Shown here in pieces: positions 1-8,400 of a stretch of DNA of 64,000 bases. The DNA is from Robiginitomaculum sp. (GTDB lineage: Bacteria; Pseudomonadota; Alphaproteobacteria; Caulobacterales; Maricaulaceae): positions 62,001 to 126,000 of the forward strand of contig NVXG01000001.1 in NCBI GenBank assembly GCA_002733805.1, in the 5' to 3' direction. The translations under genes and the position numbers were made by a program. Under the pieces are notes generated by a model, which saw only the letters and a program-made list of their open reading frames with translations, had not been told where the DNA came from and did no database searches. Each line of letters opens with the position of its first letter. Positions within the stretch are counted from its first letter, which is position 1.

Positions 1-826
1 ACGCACCGGAGGCTACCAGCTTCTCCAGTTTTCGCATTTTGGCTTGGGATTTTTGCCATTCCCACCAGACAAATACGATTTTGGGTCCGGTGACCAGATA
101 GCGTCGCCACATGCGGCTTGGCTCGCTCAGCAAGCGATGCAGCCACTCGATACGGGCTTTTTGCATCCATTTGGGGGCGCGGGAAATTTTGCCTGCCAGA
201 AAATCAAGACTGGCTCCGACGCACAGGCCGACCCCTTCACAATCACCACGGCGCAGACAGGCCTTGGCGACGATTTCTTGCTGCGGCGAGCCAACACAGA
301 AAAAGATGAAACGGGCCGGGTTGTTGGCGACAAACTCAGCGCATTGCTGCACGGCGGCCAAATTTTTACGCAATCCCATCGGCGGTTCGAACCAACGCAC
401 GTCTTTTAGACCATAACGTTCGGTTACAGCGTCGACCACATCGGCGCTAGCCCCGATCACCACCACTGGTTCTTCCGGGTCTATGGCTCGCTCAAACAGA
501 CTTTTAGTTAGATCAGAACCCGGCGTGACATCAACCTTCTCACCGGACAACATGGCGATCAATTCCAGCACCCGCGAATCACAAACCGTCAGCCACGCCT
601 CGGCATAGAGCATTCTGATCCAGCCCGGCTCTTTTTGCATGCGAACCAGATGGTCGACATTCGGCGTGACCACGAAGCGAAATGGCTCACGCGGTTTGAT
701 TTGCGATATACGGGCAAACGCAGTTTCAAAATTGATCCGGTCAAACGTGCCGTTCAAAAACCAGAAATAGCGCGATTGTTCCCGCCGGTTTCCCGAATGA
801 TCTACCGAATAAAATGTGTCACTCAT
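1..826 (-). CDS. WecG/TagA/CpsF-family glycosyltransferase (3' end cut by window edge)
   Basis: An open frame of 275 codons begins at ATG 826 and runs off the left edge without a stop, so the C-terminus is missing. The protein reads as a WecG/TagA/CpsF glycosyltransferase. This family transfers an N-acetyl-hexosaminuronic or N-acetylmannosamine-type sugar to a lipid-linked acceptor during surface polysaccharide synthesis, at the inner face of the membrane. Visible signatures are TPNVDHL near residue 60, a CDSRVLEL segment where the family carries its catalytic Asp, a Rossmann-like VVVIGAS strand, FFCVGSPQQE and the late block GASLDFLAGKISRAPKWMQK followed by EWLHRLLSEPSRMWRRYL. The family is normally about 250 residues, so little is likely to be missing. 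The sugar cannot be told from sequence. Confidence 0.85.
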   Translation of the reverse strand, partial: MSDTFYSVDHSGNRREQSRYFWFLNGTFDRINFETAFARISQIKPREPFRFVVTPNVDHLVRMQKEPGWIRMLYAEAWLTVCDSRVLELIAMLSGEKVDVTPGSDLTKSLFERAIDPEEPVVVIGASADVVDAVTERYGLKDVRWFEPPMGLRKNLAAVQQCAEFVANNPARFIFFCVGSPQQEIVAKACLRRGDCEGVGLCVGASLDFLAGKISRAPKWMQKARIEWLHRLLSEPSRMWRRYLVTGPKIVFVWWEWQKSQAKMRKLEKLVASGA

Positions 827-1005
827 AAGACGTGCAACTCCAAACTACTTTGTTGTTCCCTTGTGTACCGCAGGAGCGTTAATGGCCGATTGGCAGGCAG
901 GGTTAACAAAGCCTTGGCGGCTTGTTCCCGGTGGGGGCCGCTCACCGGTCCCCGGCCCCAGAGCTGGGGTCCAGTTTTGGTTGGTTATCATTTGCGCTAA
1001 GTTGG

Positions 1006-1170
1006 ACTGGACCCTCCGGTCAAGCCGGAGGGTCCACGCCCTAAGTGTCATTTTGTATTGTCAGTGTTCGAGCTGCCCGCACACTAAAACCACAATAGTT
1101 GCGCGCTCCGCGCACACTCATTGATGCTTGACTGACAATAAAAGGACACTTGTTGACATTGCTTGACGTT
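1006..1170 (-). repeat. Dispersed repeat, copy A (inverted relative to copy B at 14.2 kb)
   Basis: Its reverse complement matches 14195-14355 over most of its length. A 17-bp block (1047-1063) is identical to 14305-14321 in reverse orientation. A 23-bp block (1146-1168) matches 14200-14222 with one mismatch. The palindromic hairpin sits at the same end in both copies. Repeated TGTCA/TGACA motifs occur throughout. No ORF is shared by the copies. Confidence 0.8.
1009..1035. repeat. Perfect 11-bp inverted repeat, REP-like palindrome
   Basis: The arms GGACCCTCCGG and CCGGAGGGTCC are separated by TCAAG. Palindromic units of this style, with a TCAAG or CTTGA loop, are common between genes in alphaproteobacteria. 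No T-run follows, so it is not an obvious intrinsic terminator. Confidence 0.8.
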
Positions 1171-1485
1171 TGGCAGAACAGAAAATCCCCAGACCTACGC
1201 GCCACCCTATACTGGGTTGTGCCCGAAACGCGGCATGGCTCTTTGATATTGTTTATATGATAAGAACATTTGTTTTTAAGGTGTTTACTCAGCTAACGGA
1301 TTGTTTTTTGTTGCCGGTATTTTAGCAGGACGTTGTATCGTGCGCGCCGTATCCCCGTTAGAAAGACGATATTATTTTAACTTTGCTTGGTTTCACGGTC
1401 TGCAATTCAAGTTAATGAACAAGTCTTCATTTGTGTTTTTGTGCTCGTTTTGCTATCCTTACTCTTGAAGTTGATCGGAAACTTG

Positions 1486-2124
1486 GTGTCAAAAAAACAA
1501 CCACCCGGCAAACGTGCGCCCCAGCAGGAAACTCGCCTCAAATTGTTGACGAGCGGCGCGGCTGCGTTTGCCCGATCCGGCGTGGGCGGGGCCCGCATTA
1601 CCGAGATCGCGCGCGAAGCCGGAATCGCTGTCGGTACGTTCTATTTGTACTTCGACGACAAGACCGCGCTGTACAAGGAGGTCATGCAGCAGGGGACCAA
1701 ACAGATTATTGCATTACTGTTGGACGAATCCGACCGTGATACGCAGGACGCGCTTGATACAGATCGACAGCGCAATATTCGCGCCATGACCAAAGTCGTT
1801 GAGTTTGCACGAGGCAATGCCGATCTATTTCGACTGCTCTTGTCACGAGGCGCACCGAATGACCCCTTGCAACGACAATTGGTTGACCTGATTGCCCAAG
1901 TGCGCTGCGAGCAATTGGAAAAAGGCAAAAAAACCGGTCGGTTCTTTGTAAATATCCACCCGGAAATTACCGCGCGCGGTGAAATTGGGTTCGTTTATCA
2001 TGCCTTGGACTGGTGGTTGTCCAACCCTGACAAAGTCAGCATTGATGAGCTGATCGAGGCGTTGGTCGATGTCCGGATGTTCGGGGTCGAAACCCGGCGA
2101 CCAGACGAATTGCCTCTATTCTAG
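1486..2124 (+). CDS. TetR/AcrR-family transcriptional regulator
   Basis: A one-component repressor-type protein of 212 residues. The N-terminal TetR helix-turn-helix lies at about residues 38-57, with ITEIAREAGIAVGTFYLYF followed by DDKTALYKEV. The C-terminal half is a helical ligand-binding and dimerisation domain without recognisable ligand specificity. I chose GTG 1486 because the sequence then starts MSKKQPPGKR just before the DNA-binding domain. The same frame is open upstream to TTG 1387, but that would add a very hydrophobic stretch unusual for TetR proteins, and the AT-rich DNA there looks like promoter. The gene converges on pspF with only a few bases between stops. Its target is unknown; the repeat-rich gap upstream could hold its operator. 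Confidence 0.85.
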   Translation: MSKKQPPGKRAPQQETRLKLLTSGAAAFARSGVGGARITEIAREAGIAVGTFYLYFDDKTALYKEVMQQGTKQIIALLLDESDRDTQDALDTDRQRNIRAMTKVVEFARGNADLFRLLLSRGAPNDPLQRQLVDLIAQVRCEQLEKGKKTGRFFVNIHPEITARGEIGFVYHALDWWLSNPDKVSIDELIEALVDVRMFGVETRRPDELPLF

Positions 2125-2127
2125 CGC

Positions 2128-3180
2128 TCAATCAGCTCGAGAAGCCTTTTTCGGCACCAGTTTGTGCTTGCCGACATAATGGCGCATCTGATCATAGGTC
2201 AAATGCAGGCTCTTTGCCGCCTTTCCCGTATGTTGATGATGATCCGACAATGCTCGGCGCAGTAAAATGCGCTCAAACCGGCTTACCTGATCTGCGAAAG
2301 ACTGCTCTGATTTTGGTTCTGGCAAGGCTTCCAGCGCCAAACTGGATTTTCGTTCCGGAGCAGAAATGCTAGCTGGTTTTGGTCTCCACGGTGAGGCAAA
2401 GGGATCTAGCTGAATCTCATCCACCGCCACGACTCCCTCAACCAGACGAGCCTTTGCCCGATGGACATTGCGCTCGACTACGCTTTTGAGTTCCCGAACA
2501 TTGCCCGGCCAATGGTATTTCATCAAAATTTGCATGGCATCCATGGAAAACCCGCCAAAGCGCTCCTCGCCAAGCTCTCGAACCATTTGCGTGGCAAAAT
2601 GCTGCGCCAGGATCGGTATATCCTCCCACCTCGCCCGCAAAGGCGGCAAGGTCACCACCTCAAAGGCCAACCGGTCGAGCAGGTCAGCTCGAAACGCGCC
2701 GCGCCGCACCTCTTCTTGCAAATCAAGGTTGGTTGCACCCAACAAACGGACATCACAACGAATGGTTTCGTGCCCGCCCAGCCGTTCAAATTCACCATAC
2801 TCGACCACCCGCAAAATCTTTTCCTGCACCCGAAGCGAAGCACTGGCAATTTCATCCAAAAACAAAGTCCCGCCATCGGCCCGTTCAAACCGACCCTTGT
2901 GTTGGGCACTGGCACCCGTAAAGGCCCCAGCCTCATGTCCGAAAAGTTCGGACTCTAAGAGCGTTTCCGAAAGCGAGGCACAATTGACCACCACATAATT
3001 GCCCGACCAACGCGGTGACAAAAAATGAGCCCGGGCCGCCATCAATTCCTTGCCGGTCCCTCGCTCGCCAATGATCAGCAAAGGTCGATCCAGACCGGCG
3101 GCCTGCGATATCTGGTCCAGAGCAAGCAAAAACTCTGGCGATTGCCCAACCAACGCCGGGAGGGAGGCGGAATGTTGCAT
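2128..3180 (-). CDS. pspF: PspF-like sigma54 enhancer-binding activator
   Basis: A 350-residue AAA+ activator of sigma54 RNA polymerase. Walker A GERGTGKE is at about 38-45, the sigma54-contacting GAFTGA loop at 85-90, Walker B GGTLFLDE near 103-110, and a Fis-type helix-turn-helix lies near the C-terminus (about 310-335). There is no N-terminal receiver or sensory domain, which is the hallmark of PspF. PspF is known to be held inactive by PspA and released on membrane damage. The gene is divergent from the pspABC-type operon and faces a consensus sigma54 promoter, which supports the assignment. Three phased repeats directly upstream of its start could serve both as enhancer and for autoregulation. 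Confidence 0.92.
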   Translation of the reverse strand: MQHSASLPALVGQSPEFLLALDQISQAAGLDRPLLIIGERGTGKELMAARAHFLSPRWSGNYVVVNCASLSETLLESELFGHEAGAFTGASAQHKGRFERADGGTLFLDEIASASLRVQEKILRVVEYGEFERLGGHETIRCDVRLLGATNLDLQEEVRRGAFRADLLDRLAFEVVTLPPLRARWEDIPILAQHFATQMVRELGEERFGGFSMDAMQILMKYHWPGNVRELKSVVERNVHRAKARLVEGVVAVDEIQLDPFASPWRPKPASISAPERKSSLALEALPEPKSEQSFADQVSRFERILLRRALSDHHQHTGKAAKSLHLTYDQMRHYVGKHKLVPKKASRAD

Positions 3181-3182
3181 CT

Positions 3183-3234
3183 GTGTTTTTCACCATATTC
3201 TATCGTGTTTTTCAAGGTATTTATGTGTTTTTCA
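3183..3234. promoter_or_regulatory. Three phased GTGTTTTTCA repeats, candidate PspF enhancer
   Basis: The exact decamer GTGTTTTTCA occurs at 3183-3192, 3205-3214 and 3225-3234, at start spacings of 22 and 20 bp (about two helical turns each). The array ends about 80 bp upstream of the sigma54 promoter, which is where an upstream activator site is expected, and directly abuts the pspF start. Binding by PspF is inferred. Confidence 0.55.
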
Positions 3235-3311
3235 CAAAATTTTCATACAAAATAAAACTCTTTATTTTTAATATTGTTATTTTTCAATGGATTGGAATGT
3301 TTTGACAAAAC

Positions 3312-3327
3312 TGGCACGGGTCTTGCT
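3312..3327 (+). promoter_or_regulatory. Sigma54 (-24/-12) promoter of psp operon
   Basis: TGGCAC at 3312, five bases, then TTGCT at 3323 match the sigma54 consensus TGGCAC-N5-TTGCW exactly. It points at the first psp gene (ATG 3393), so transcription should start near 3339. The AT-rich stretch 3240-3295 between it and the phased repeats could be bent by IHF. Confidence 0.9.
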
Positions 3328-3392
3328 ATTTGTTAACCGTACTGGCCCTTGTGGTTGGTCGATGAGAAAAGATAAGCCGAAAAGGGCAAGCC

Positions 3393-3560
3393 ATGACTAA
3401 AGAATATGACCCCTATGAAGATGCGCAACGCGAACGGACCCAAGCAAGTGATGACTGGCGTGAAATCAGCTCACGGTTCTGGCGTTATTTACGGACCCGA
3501 CCCATGGAGAGTTGGGGGTTTTTCATTGCCGGACTGCTGCTTGGCGGCATGTTTTTCTAG
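3393..3560 (+). CDS. Small psp-operon membrane protein, 55 residues
   Basis: This is the first gene behind the sigma54 promoter. It starts at ATG 3393 after an AAAGGG-type ribosome site and ends at TAG 3558-3560. The N-terminal 38 residues are charged and soluble (MTKEYDPYEDAQRERTQ...). The C-terminal segment, from about residue 40, is a single hydrophobic helix (FFIAGLLLGGMFF) running to the last residue, so it looks like a tail-anchored inner-membrane peptide. I do not recognise it as PspB, PspC, PspD or PspG. The 50-bp spacing to pspA and the shared promoter suggest a role in the membrane-stress response, perhaps as a partner of PspA. The function is unknown. Confidence 0.75.
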   Translation: MTKEYDPYEDAQRERTQASDDWREISSRFWRYLRTRPMESWGFFIAGLLLGGMFF

Positions 3561-3610
3561 GCCAACCCAACTTTATCGCTTTCAAGACAAGATTATTCAG
3601 GAGACTTAAA

Positions 3611-4309
3611 ATGGGTGTATTTTCGCGAATGGGCGACATCATCAACTCAAACATCAATTCAATGCTGGAACGGGCCGAAGACCCGGAAAAAATCGCACGC
3701 CTGATCATTCAGGAAATGGAAGACACTTTGATCGAGGTCCGCACCGCAGCAGCCCGGGCTATTGCCGACAAAAAGCATGTGGCACGCAAGTTGGCCAAGT
3801 TTCAGGCAGCCGAAAACGAGTGGGCCGCCAAAGCAGAATTGGCCGTCACCAAAGGTCGTGAGGATCTGGCCAGAGGCGCTTTGCAAGCCAAATCTAAAGC
3901 AGCAGCCATGGTTGATATCTTGCAGAATGAAATGAAGATCATTGATGAAGCGATCGAAAAGGCGGAGCGGGACATGGGCAAGTTGCAGGACAAGCTGGAT
4001 GAAGCCAAAGCCAAACACAAAGCTCTGTTGATCCGCTCAAATACCGCGCAAAACCGCTTGCGGGTGCGCGAGTCAGTTGCTGACCACAAAATCGAAGACG
4101 CTCTGTCCCGATATGCTTCGCTGGAGCGCAAAGTCGACGAGCTAGAGGCCCAAGCAGATGCGTTTGATCTCAACCAAGGCAAAAGTTTGGAAAGCCAGTT
4201 TGTTGAACTGGAAGACCAGGAAGGCATCGAAAAAGAGTTAAGTTTGCTCAAAAGCCGTCTGGCCAAAAAAAGCGCGCCAGCCCAGACAAAATCTGCGGCC
4301 AAGGCCTAA
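3611..4309 (+). CDS. pspA: Phage shock protein A (PspA/IM30 family)
   Basis: A 232-residue, almost entirely helical coiled-coil protein of the PspA/IM30 (ESCRT-III-like) family. The start ATG 3611 follows the strong site AGGAGA. It opens with the family signature MGVFSRMGDIINSNINSMLERAEDPEKI and continues through long heptad-rich helices to about residue 215. The tail is Ala/Lys-rich. PspA is known to bind and inhibit PspF in the absence of stress and to coat and stabilise damaged inner membrane. The length matches the family (about 220-230). It is the second gene after the sigma54 promoter and should be strongly induced by PspF. Confidence 0.95.
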   Translation: MGVFSRMGDIINSNINSMLERAEDPEKIARLIIQEMEDTLIEVRTAAARAIADKKHVARKLAKFQAAENEWAAKAELAVTKGREDLARGALQAKSKAAAMVDILQNEMKIIDEAIEKAERDMGKLQDKLDEAKAKHKALLIRSNTAQNRLRVRESVADHKIEDALSRYASLERKVDELEAQADAFDLNQGKSLESQFVELEDQEGIEKELSLLKSRLAKKSAPAQTKSAAKA

Positions 4310-4349
4310 TTTTTCCTCTGAACACCAACCTGAATAAAAGAGAGCCAAC

Positions 4350-4574
4350 ATGATAGATGTATTAGCCATACTTGCCCTGGTGGTTGTCGCGCCAACTTGG
4401 ATTGTATTTCACCACATTACCAAGTGGCGGGATCAAAAAGGGTTGTCAGCCGATGACGAGCATATGCTCGAAGACCTATGGCGCAGCGCCCGGCGGATGG
4501 AAAACCGAATTGAATCACTTGAAGCCATTCTGGATGCGGAACAATCCGATTGGAGAAAAAAAGATGAAACGTAG
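4350..4574 (+). CDS. pspB: Phage shock protein B
   Basis: A 74-residue protein with one N-terminal membrane helix (about 1-22, IDVLAILALVVVAPTWIVFH) followed by a charged region WRDQKGLSADDEHMLEDLW and a short coiled coil RRMENRIESLEAIL. This is the PspB layout. PspB is known to pass the membrane-stress signal, with PspC, to the PspA-PspF complex. The gene lies 40 bp after pspA. Its 3' end overlaps an upstream alternative start of pspC (ATG 4564), so the two may be translationally coupled. Confidence 0.88.
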   Translation: MIDVLAILALVVVAPTWIVFHHITKWRDQKGLSADDEHMLEDLWRSARRMENRIESLEAILDAEQSDWRKKDET

Positions 4575-4647
4575 GCATAGTCGGCGCGCATATAAATCAA
4601 GCCGCCGCCACGGTTCATCTCGAGACAAAAAATACGAAGGAAGCAAA

Positions 4648-5061
4648 ATGAACAATCAAGAATATTCCCGCCCTCCAAATCCACACCGCTTGCATCGCAA
4701 TAAAAAGAGCGGCGGGTTGTGCGGCGTTTGCTCTGGATTTGCTGACTATTTCAATTTGGACGTAACTTTGGTTCGCTTAGGCTGGGTGGTTTCGCTGTTT
4801 ATCCTTGGGCCGCTTTCAGTCATCGCCTATTTCGTCGCCTGTTTGATGATGCCGGTCCGGTATCGGCAAGAGGAAGCCCCAGAACTGAAGCCAGAAGAAG
4901 ATGCGTTTTGGCGGGGTGTTGAGCGTCAACCACACACGACCTTTTCCAACCTTCGCTATCAATTTCGGGACCTGGACGATCGCTTGGCTGATCTGGAACG
5001 TTCGGTAACCTCCAAAGAGTGGAAGCTGCGCCGAGACTTTCGCGACATCGAAAACGGATAA
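4648..5061 (+). CDS. pspC: Phage shock protein C (PspC domain)
   Basis: The PspC domain starts near residue 11 with NPHRLHRNKKSGGLCGVCSG, followed by ADYFNLDVTLVRLGWVV, a membrane helix (FILGPLSVIAYFVACLMM) and a charged C-terminal tail with a coiled-coil segment FRDLDDRLADLERSV. From ATG 4648, preceded by AAGGAAG, the protein has 137 residues. An in-frame ATG at 4564, inside the end of pspB, would add 28 very basic residues (MKRRHSRRAYKSSRRHG...) and also has a possible ribosome site, so the start is not settled. PspC is known as an inner-membrane sensor that recruits PspA away from PspF. Confidence 0.88.
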   Translation: MNNQEYSRPPNPHRLHRNKKSGGLCGVCSGFADYFNLDVTLVRLGWVVSLFILGPLSVIAYFVACLMMPVRYRQEEAPELKPEEDAFWRGVERQPHTTFSNLRYQFRDLDDRLADLERSVTSKEWKLRRDFRDIENG

Positions 5062-5090
5062 ACCATTAAGAATGTTTTGGGGGGCCCACC

Positions 5091-5423
5091 ATGCTCAGTA
5101 AAATTCTAGCTTTGTTACTTGTCGGGTTTTTGGCCACACAACCCAATACACCGACCGGCAATGGAAACACCGCACAAGCTGCACCGGCAATTGCAAAATG
5201 GGCTGCCATGACCACCTGCATTGGCCCAATGACCTTGCAGGCCCTGCCGGAAAACCGCGGCTTATTGCTCATTACATTTGGCGCAGGGGGCTGTAGCGCC
5301 CAACCAACGTACGGCTTTGGATTACGATTCGGCCCGACCCTGCAACAGGCACTGCCCCAGACCTTAAATCTGGATCAGCCACCTGTCGGTCAGGCCTTGC
5401 CGCAAAAAAGCTTCGCTAACTAA
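5091..5423 (+). CDS. Secreted 110-residue protein of psp operon, function unknown
   Basis: ATG 5091 follows a GGGG-type ribosome site 29 bp after pspC. Residues 1-15 are a short hydrophobic signal-like segment (MLSKILALLLVGFLA), followed by a Thr/Asn/Ala-rich stretch. The mature part is low in charge and carries two cysteines in its middle (TTCIGPM and GGCSAQP), which could form a disulfide in the periplasm. The phrase QALP recurs three times (LQALPENRG, QQALPQTL, GQALPQKS). I do not recognise the family. The operon position suggests an envelope-stress role. The 3' end overlaps the convergent glutamate dehydrogenase gene by 8 bp. Confidence 0.65.
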   Translation: MLSKILALLLVGFLATQPNTPTGNGNTAQAAPAIAKWAAMTTCIGPMTLQALPENRGLLLITFGAGGCSAQPTYGFGLRFGPTLQQALPQTLNLDQPPVGQALPQKSFAN

Positions 5424-8400
5424 CCGCGTTCACCGACAGCTCTCGCATTTGCGTGTTGGCAATCGCCAGCTTTGCCAATGTCCATTGCCCGCGATCTAAC
5501 TCTTCAAGCGCAGCATGGGCGTGCTCAACCGCACTGGCGTTTACCGATACAAAGGAACCCAAGGCTTGCCCGGCCCATTTTCGGTCCGGACTTTCGCGAC
5601 CCGCACCAAGTTCCCTTGGTGACAAGGTAATATGAGCCATTGCGGCGCGGGTCAGGCGCTGTTGGGCCCGGTAAAAATCTTCGATCAAACGACGCACCGC
5701 CAAACGATCCCATCGGTCGGCAGCTTCCAGCGAGCTGGCTGCGCCGCGCAACCGGTCGAACCAGAACACATCGCCAAACCCGTGATACAGGCAGGCAACT
5801 GACAGCAGGGACCAGTTTTCCTGCAAGGATAGATCAACCACATCGCTGGCCGAGATCAATGTCCGCAAATAGCCAACTTTTTTAGCCAAATCGCGCGGCA
5901 CACCGGTTTTCTCCAAACCGCGCGCCCGACGACTGGCATTTTCAATTTCGTACGCGGAGAGGTATTTGACAATATTCTCGCCAAGCAGCTCTATCCCGGA
6001 GCGGTATTTACCCAAAAAGGCACCCAGACCATCGTCCAGCATTTTGCTGCGCCGAGCCAACCAATAGCTCTGCCGCCGTAAAACCTGCATGATCTCGCCA
6101 TGCAAGGCATATTGCGCCTTGGTGCTGATCTTGTTGTCGAGGTTATTGGCCTGAACGACCAAATCCTCAAACCCATACAATTGCCGAACCCCCTCAAAAC
6201 ACAAGGCTGCAGTGTTGGGCCCTACCCCAGCGCTGCCGCAGAGTCGGTATGGAAAGGTCGGACCACCCCGGTCAATCATATCATTGGCCAAAACGGTCGC
6301 CACAATTTCCCGGCGCAGACGGTGAGTCTTTCGCTCATCTTCAAATGCGTGAACCCGTTGGGGGAAATAGTTTCGCAACATGGTTTCAAAATGCGGGTCA
6401 TCCGGGGCCTTGCCTGCAACCAAATCTTCAACCAGTGTGTTTTTAGCATAGGCCATCAACGTGGCGATCTCGGGCCGAGTCATTCCCGGGCCATTTTGCT
6501 GGCGCGACAGAACTTCATCACTGTCCGGCAAAAATTCCACTTCGCGGTCCAAGCGACCCTGTCCTTCTAGATGCTCCATAAACCGGCCATAGGCGTCCAT
6601 GTCTCTTTGGGCTGTAAACTCAGCCAGTGATAACGCCAAGGTTTGTTGGTAATTGTGGTCCAGCACATGAGCTGCCACATCATCAGTCATGCTGGCCAAC
6701 ACTTCGTTGCGCTGTTCAACGCTGAGCTTGCCGCTTTGTACGGCGCTGTTCAGCAGGATTTTCAAGTTTACTTCATTGTCTGACGTATCAACGCCAGCTG
6801 AATTATCAACAAAATCGGCATTGATCCGGCCGCCGTGTGTCGCAAACACAATGCGGCCACGCTGGGTAATTCCCAAATTGGCCCCCTCGCCGATTACTTT
6901 GGCCCGAACCTGATCCGCATCCGCCCGGATCGCATCATTTGCTTTGTCGCCAGCTTCCCAATTTTGCTCTTCATCTGACTTGATATAGGTGCCGATCCCA
7001 CCAAACCACAGCAACTCAATCTCGGCTTTCAGCAGCGCAGCCATCAACTCGGTTGGCGTAACTTCTGAAACATTTAGCCCGGTCAGCTTTTGCATCTCAG
7101 GTGACATCGGGATTGATTTGGACGATCTGGCAAAAATGCCCCCGCCTTTAGAAATCATATCCTGATTGTACTCTTTCCAACTGGAGCGTGGTAAATCAAA
7201 CAACCTTTTGCGCTCTGTCCAGTTCGTTTCCGTATCCGCCGGGTCGGGGTCAATAAAAATGTCCCGGTGATCAAACGCAGCCAATAGACGGATTTTCTTG
7301 GATAGCAACATGCCATTGCCGAACACATCGCCCGACATATCACCAACACCGATAACGGAAAAGTCTTCGGTTTGAATGTCTTTTCCCATTTCACGGAAAT
7401 GCCGTTTGACTGCCTCCCAAGCGCCACGCGCCGTGATGCCCATTTTTTTATGGTCATACCCAACCGAACCGCCAGAGGCAAAAGCGTCCCCCAACCAAAA
7501 CCCGTAATCATCCGCCAATCCATTGGCAATATCAGAAAAAGTTGCGGTCCCTTTATCTGCGGCGACCACTAGGTACGGGTCTTCCCCGTCCCAAATCACC
7601 GTGTTTTTCGGTGGGATTACCTTGGCCTTGGCATCTAGGTTATCGGTAATATCCAGTAGGCCCGAAATGAAGACCTTGTACGACCGGATACCTTCTTTCA
7701 AGAAAGCATCCCGATCATCGGTTTTCGGGAGCTGTTTTGGAAAAAACCCACCCTTGGAACCAACCGGCACAATTACCGAATTTTTCACCTGCTGCGCTTT
7801 GACCAAACCCAGCACTTCGGTGCGAAAATCATCCCGCCGGTCAGACCAGCGCAATCCGCCGCGCGCTACGGGACCAAATCGCAAATGAATCCCTTCAACC
7901 GATGGCGACCAGACAAATATCTCCCGATACGGTTTTGGTGCCGGTACGGTTGTCAGTTCGCGACTGGCAATTTTGATGGAAATTCGTGATAGAGCCGCGC
8001 CGGTTTTATCGGTTTGATAAAAACTGGTGCGCTGTACGGCACAGATCAGGCGCATCAAACGCCGGAGCACTTTGTCGTGCTCTAAACTAGCCACGCTATC
8101 CAGATTGACCAGAATCTGCTCGACGAGTTTGTCTTGTGCTTTTTTGCGAGCCTTCAAGGTTTTATGTGCCGTCGGGTGAAACCGGGTATGAGCCAGATCG
8201 AGCAATTGCCGGGCGATTGCCGGACTTTCTGCCAAAGCCTCTTCTTGTACAAATTGGCTGGGGTCCAGTCCGGTTTGCTGGCGGTATTTGGCACAGGTTC
8301 GTAAAAAGGCCACAGAGCGCCAATCGACCCCAAGCGACAAGATCAACTGGTTGAACCCGTCATTTTCGGATTTCCCGGACCATACAGCGACAAATGCGTC

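Larger units (their letters stand above)
827..1485. other. Long non-coding gap between glycosyltransferase and TetR genes
   Basis: I see no convincing gene in these 659 bases. The left part (about 930-970) is GC-rich and can fold into short hairpins such as CCCCA-GAGC-TGGGG. The middle holds a dispersed repeat with a perfect 11-bp inverted repeat. The right part, from about 1240, is AT-rich and probably carries the promoter of the TetR gene. Confidence 0.6.

Noticed and set aside
127-1124. Several reading frames of 60-120 codons across the glycosyltransferase and adjoining gap
   Set aside because: They are antisense or off-frame to the true minus-strand gene, or lie in the repeat-rich gap, and show no domain or ribosome site.
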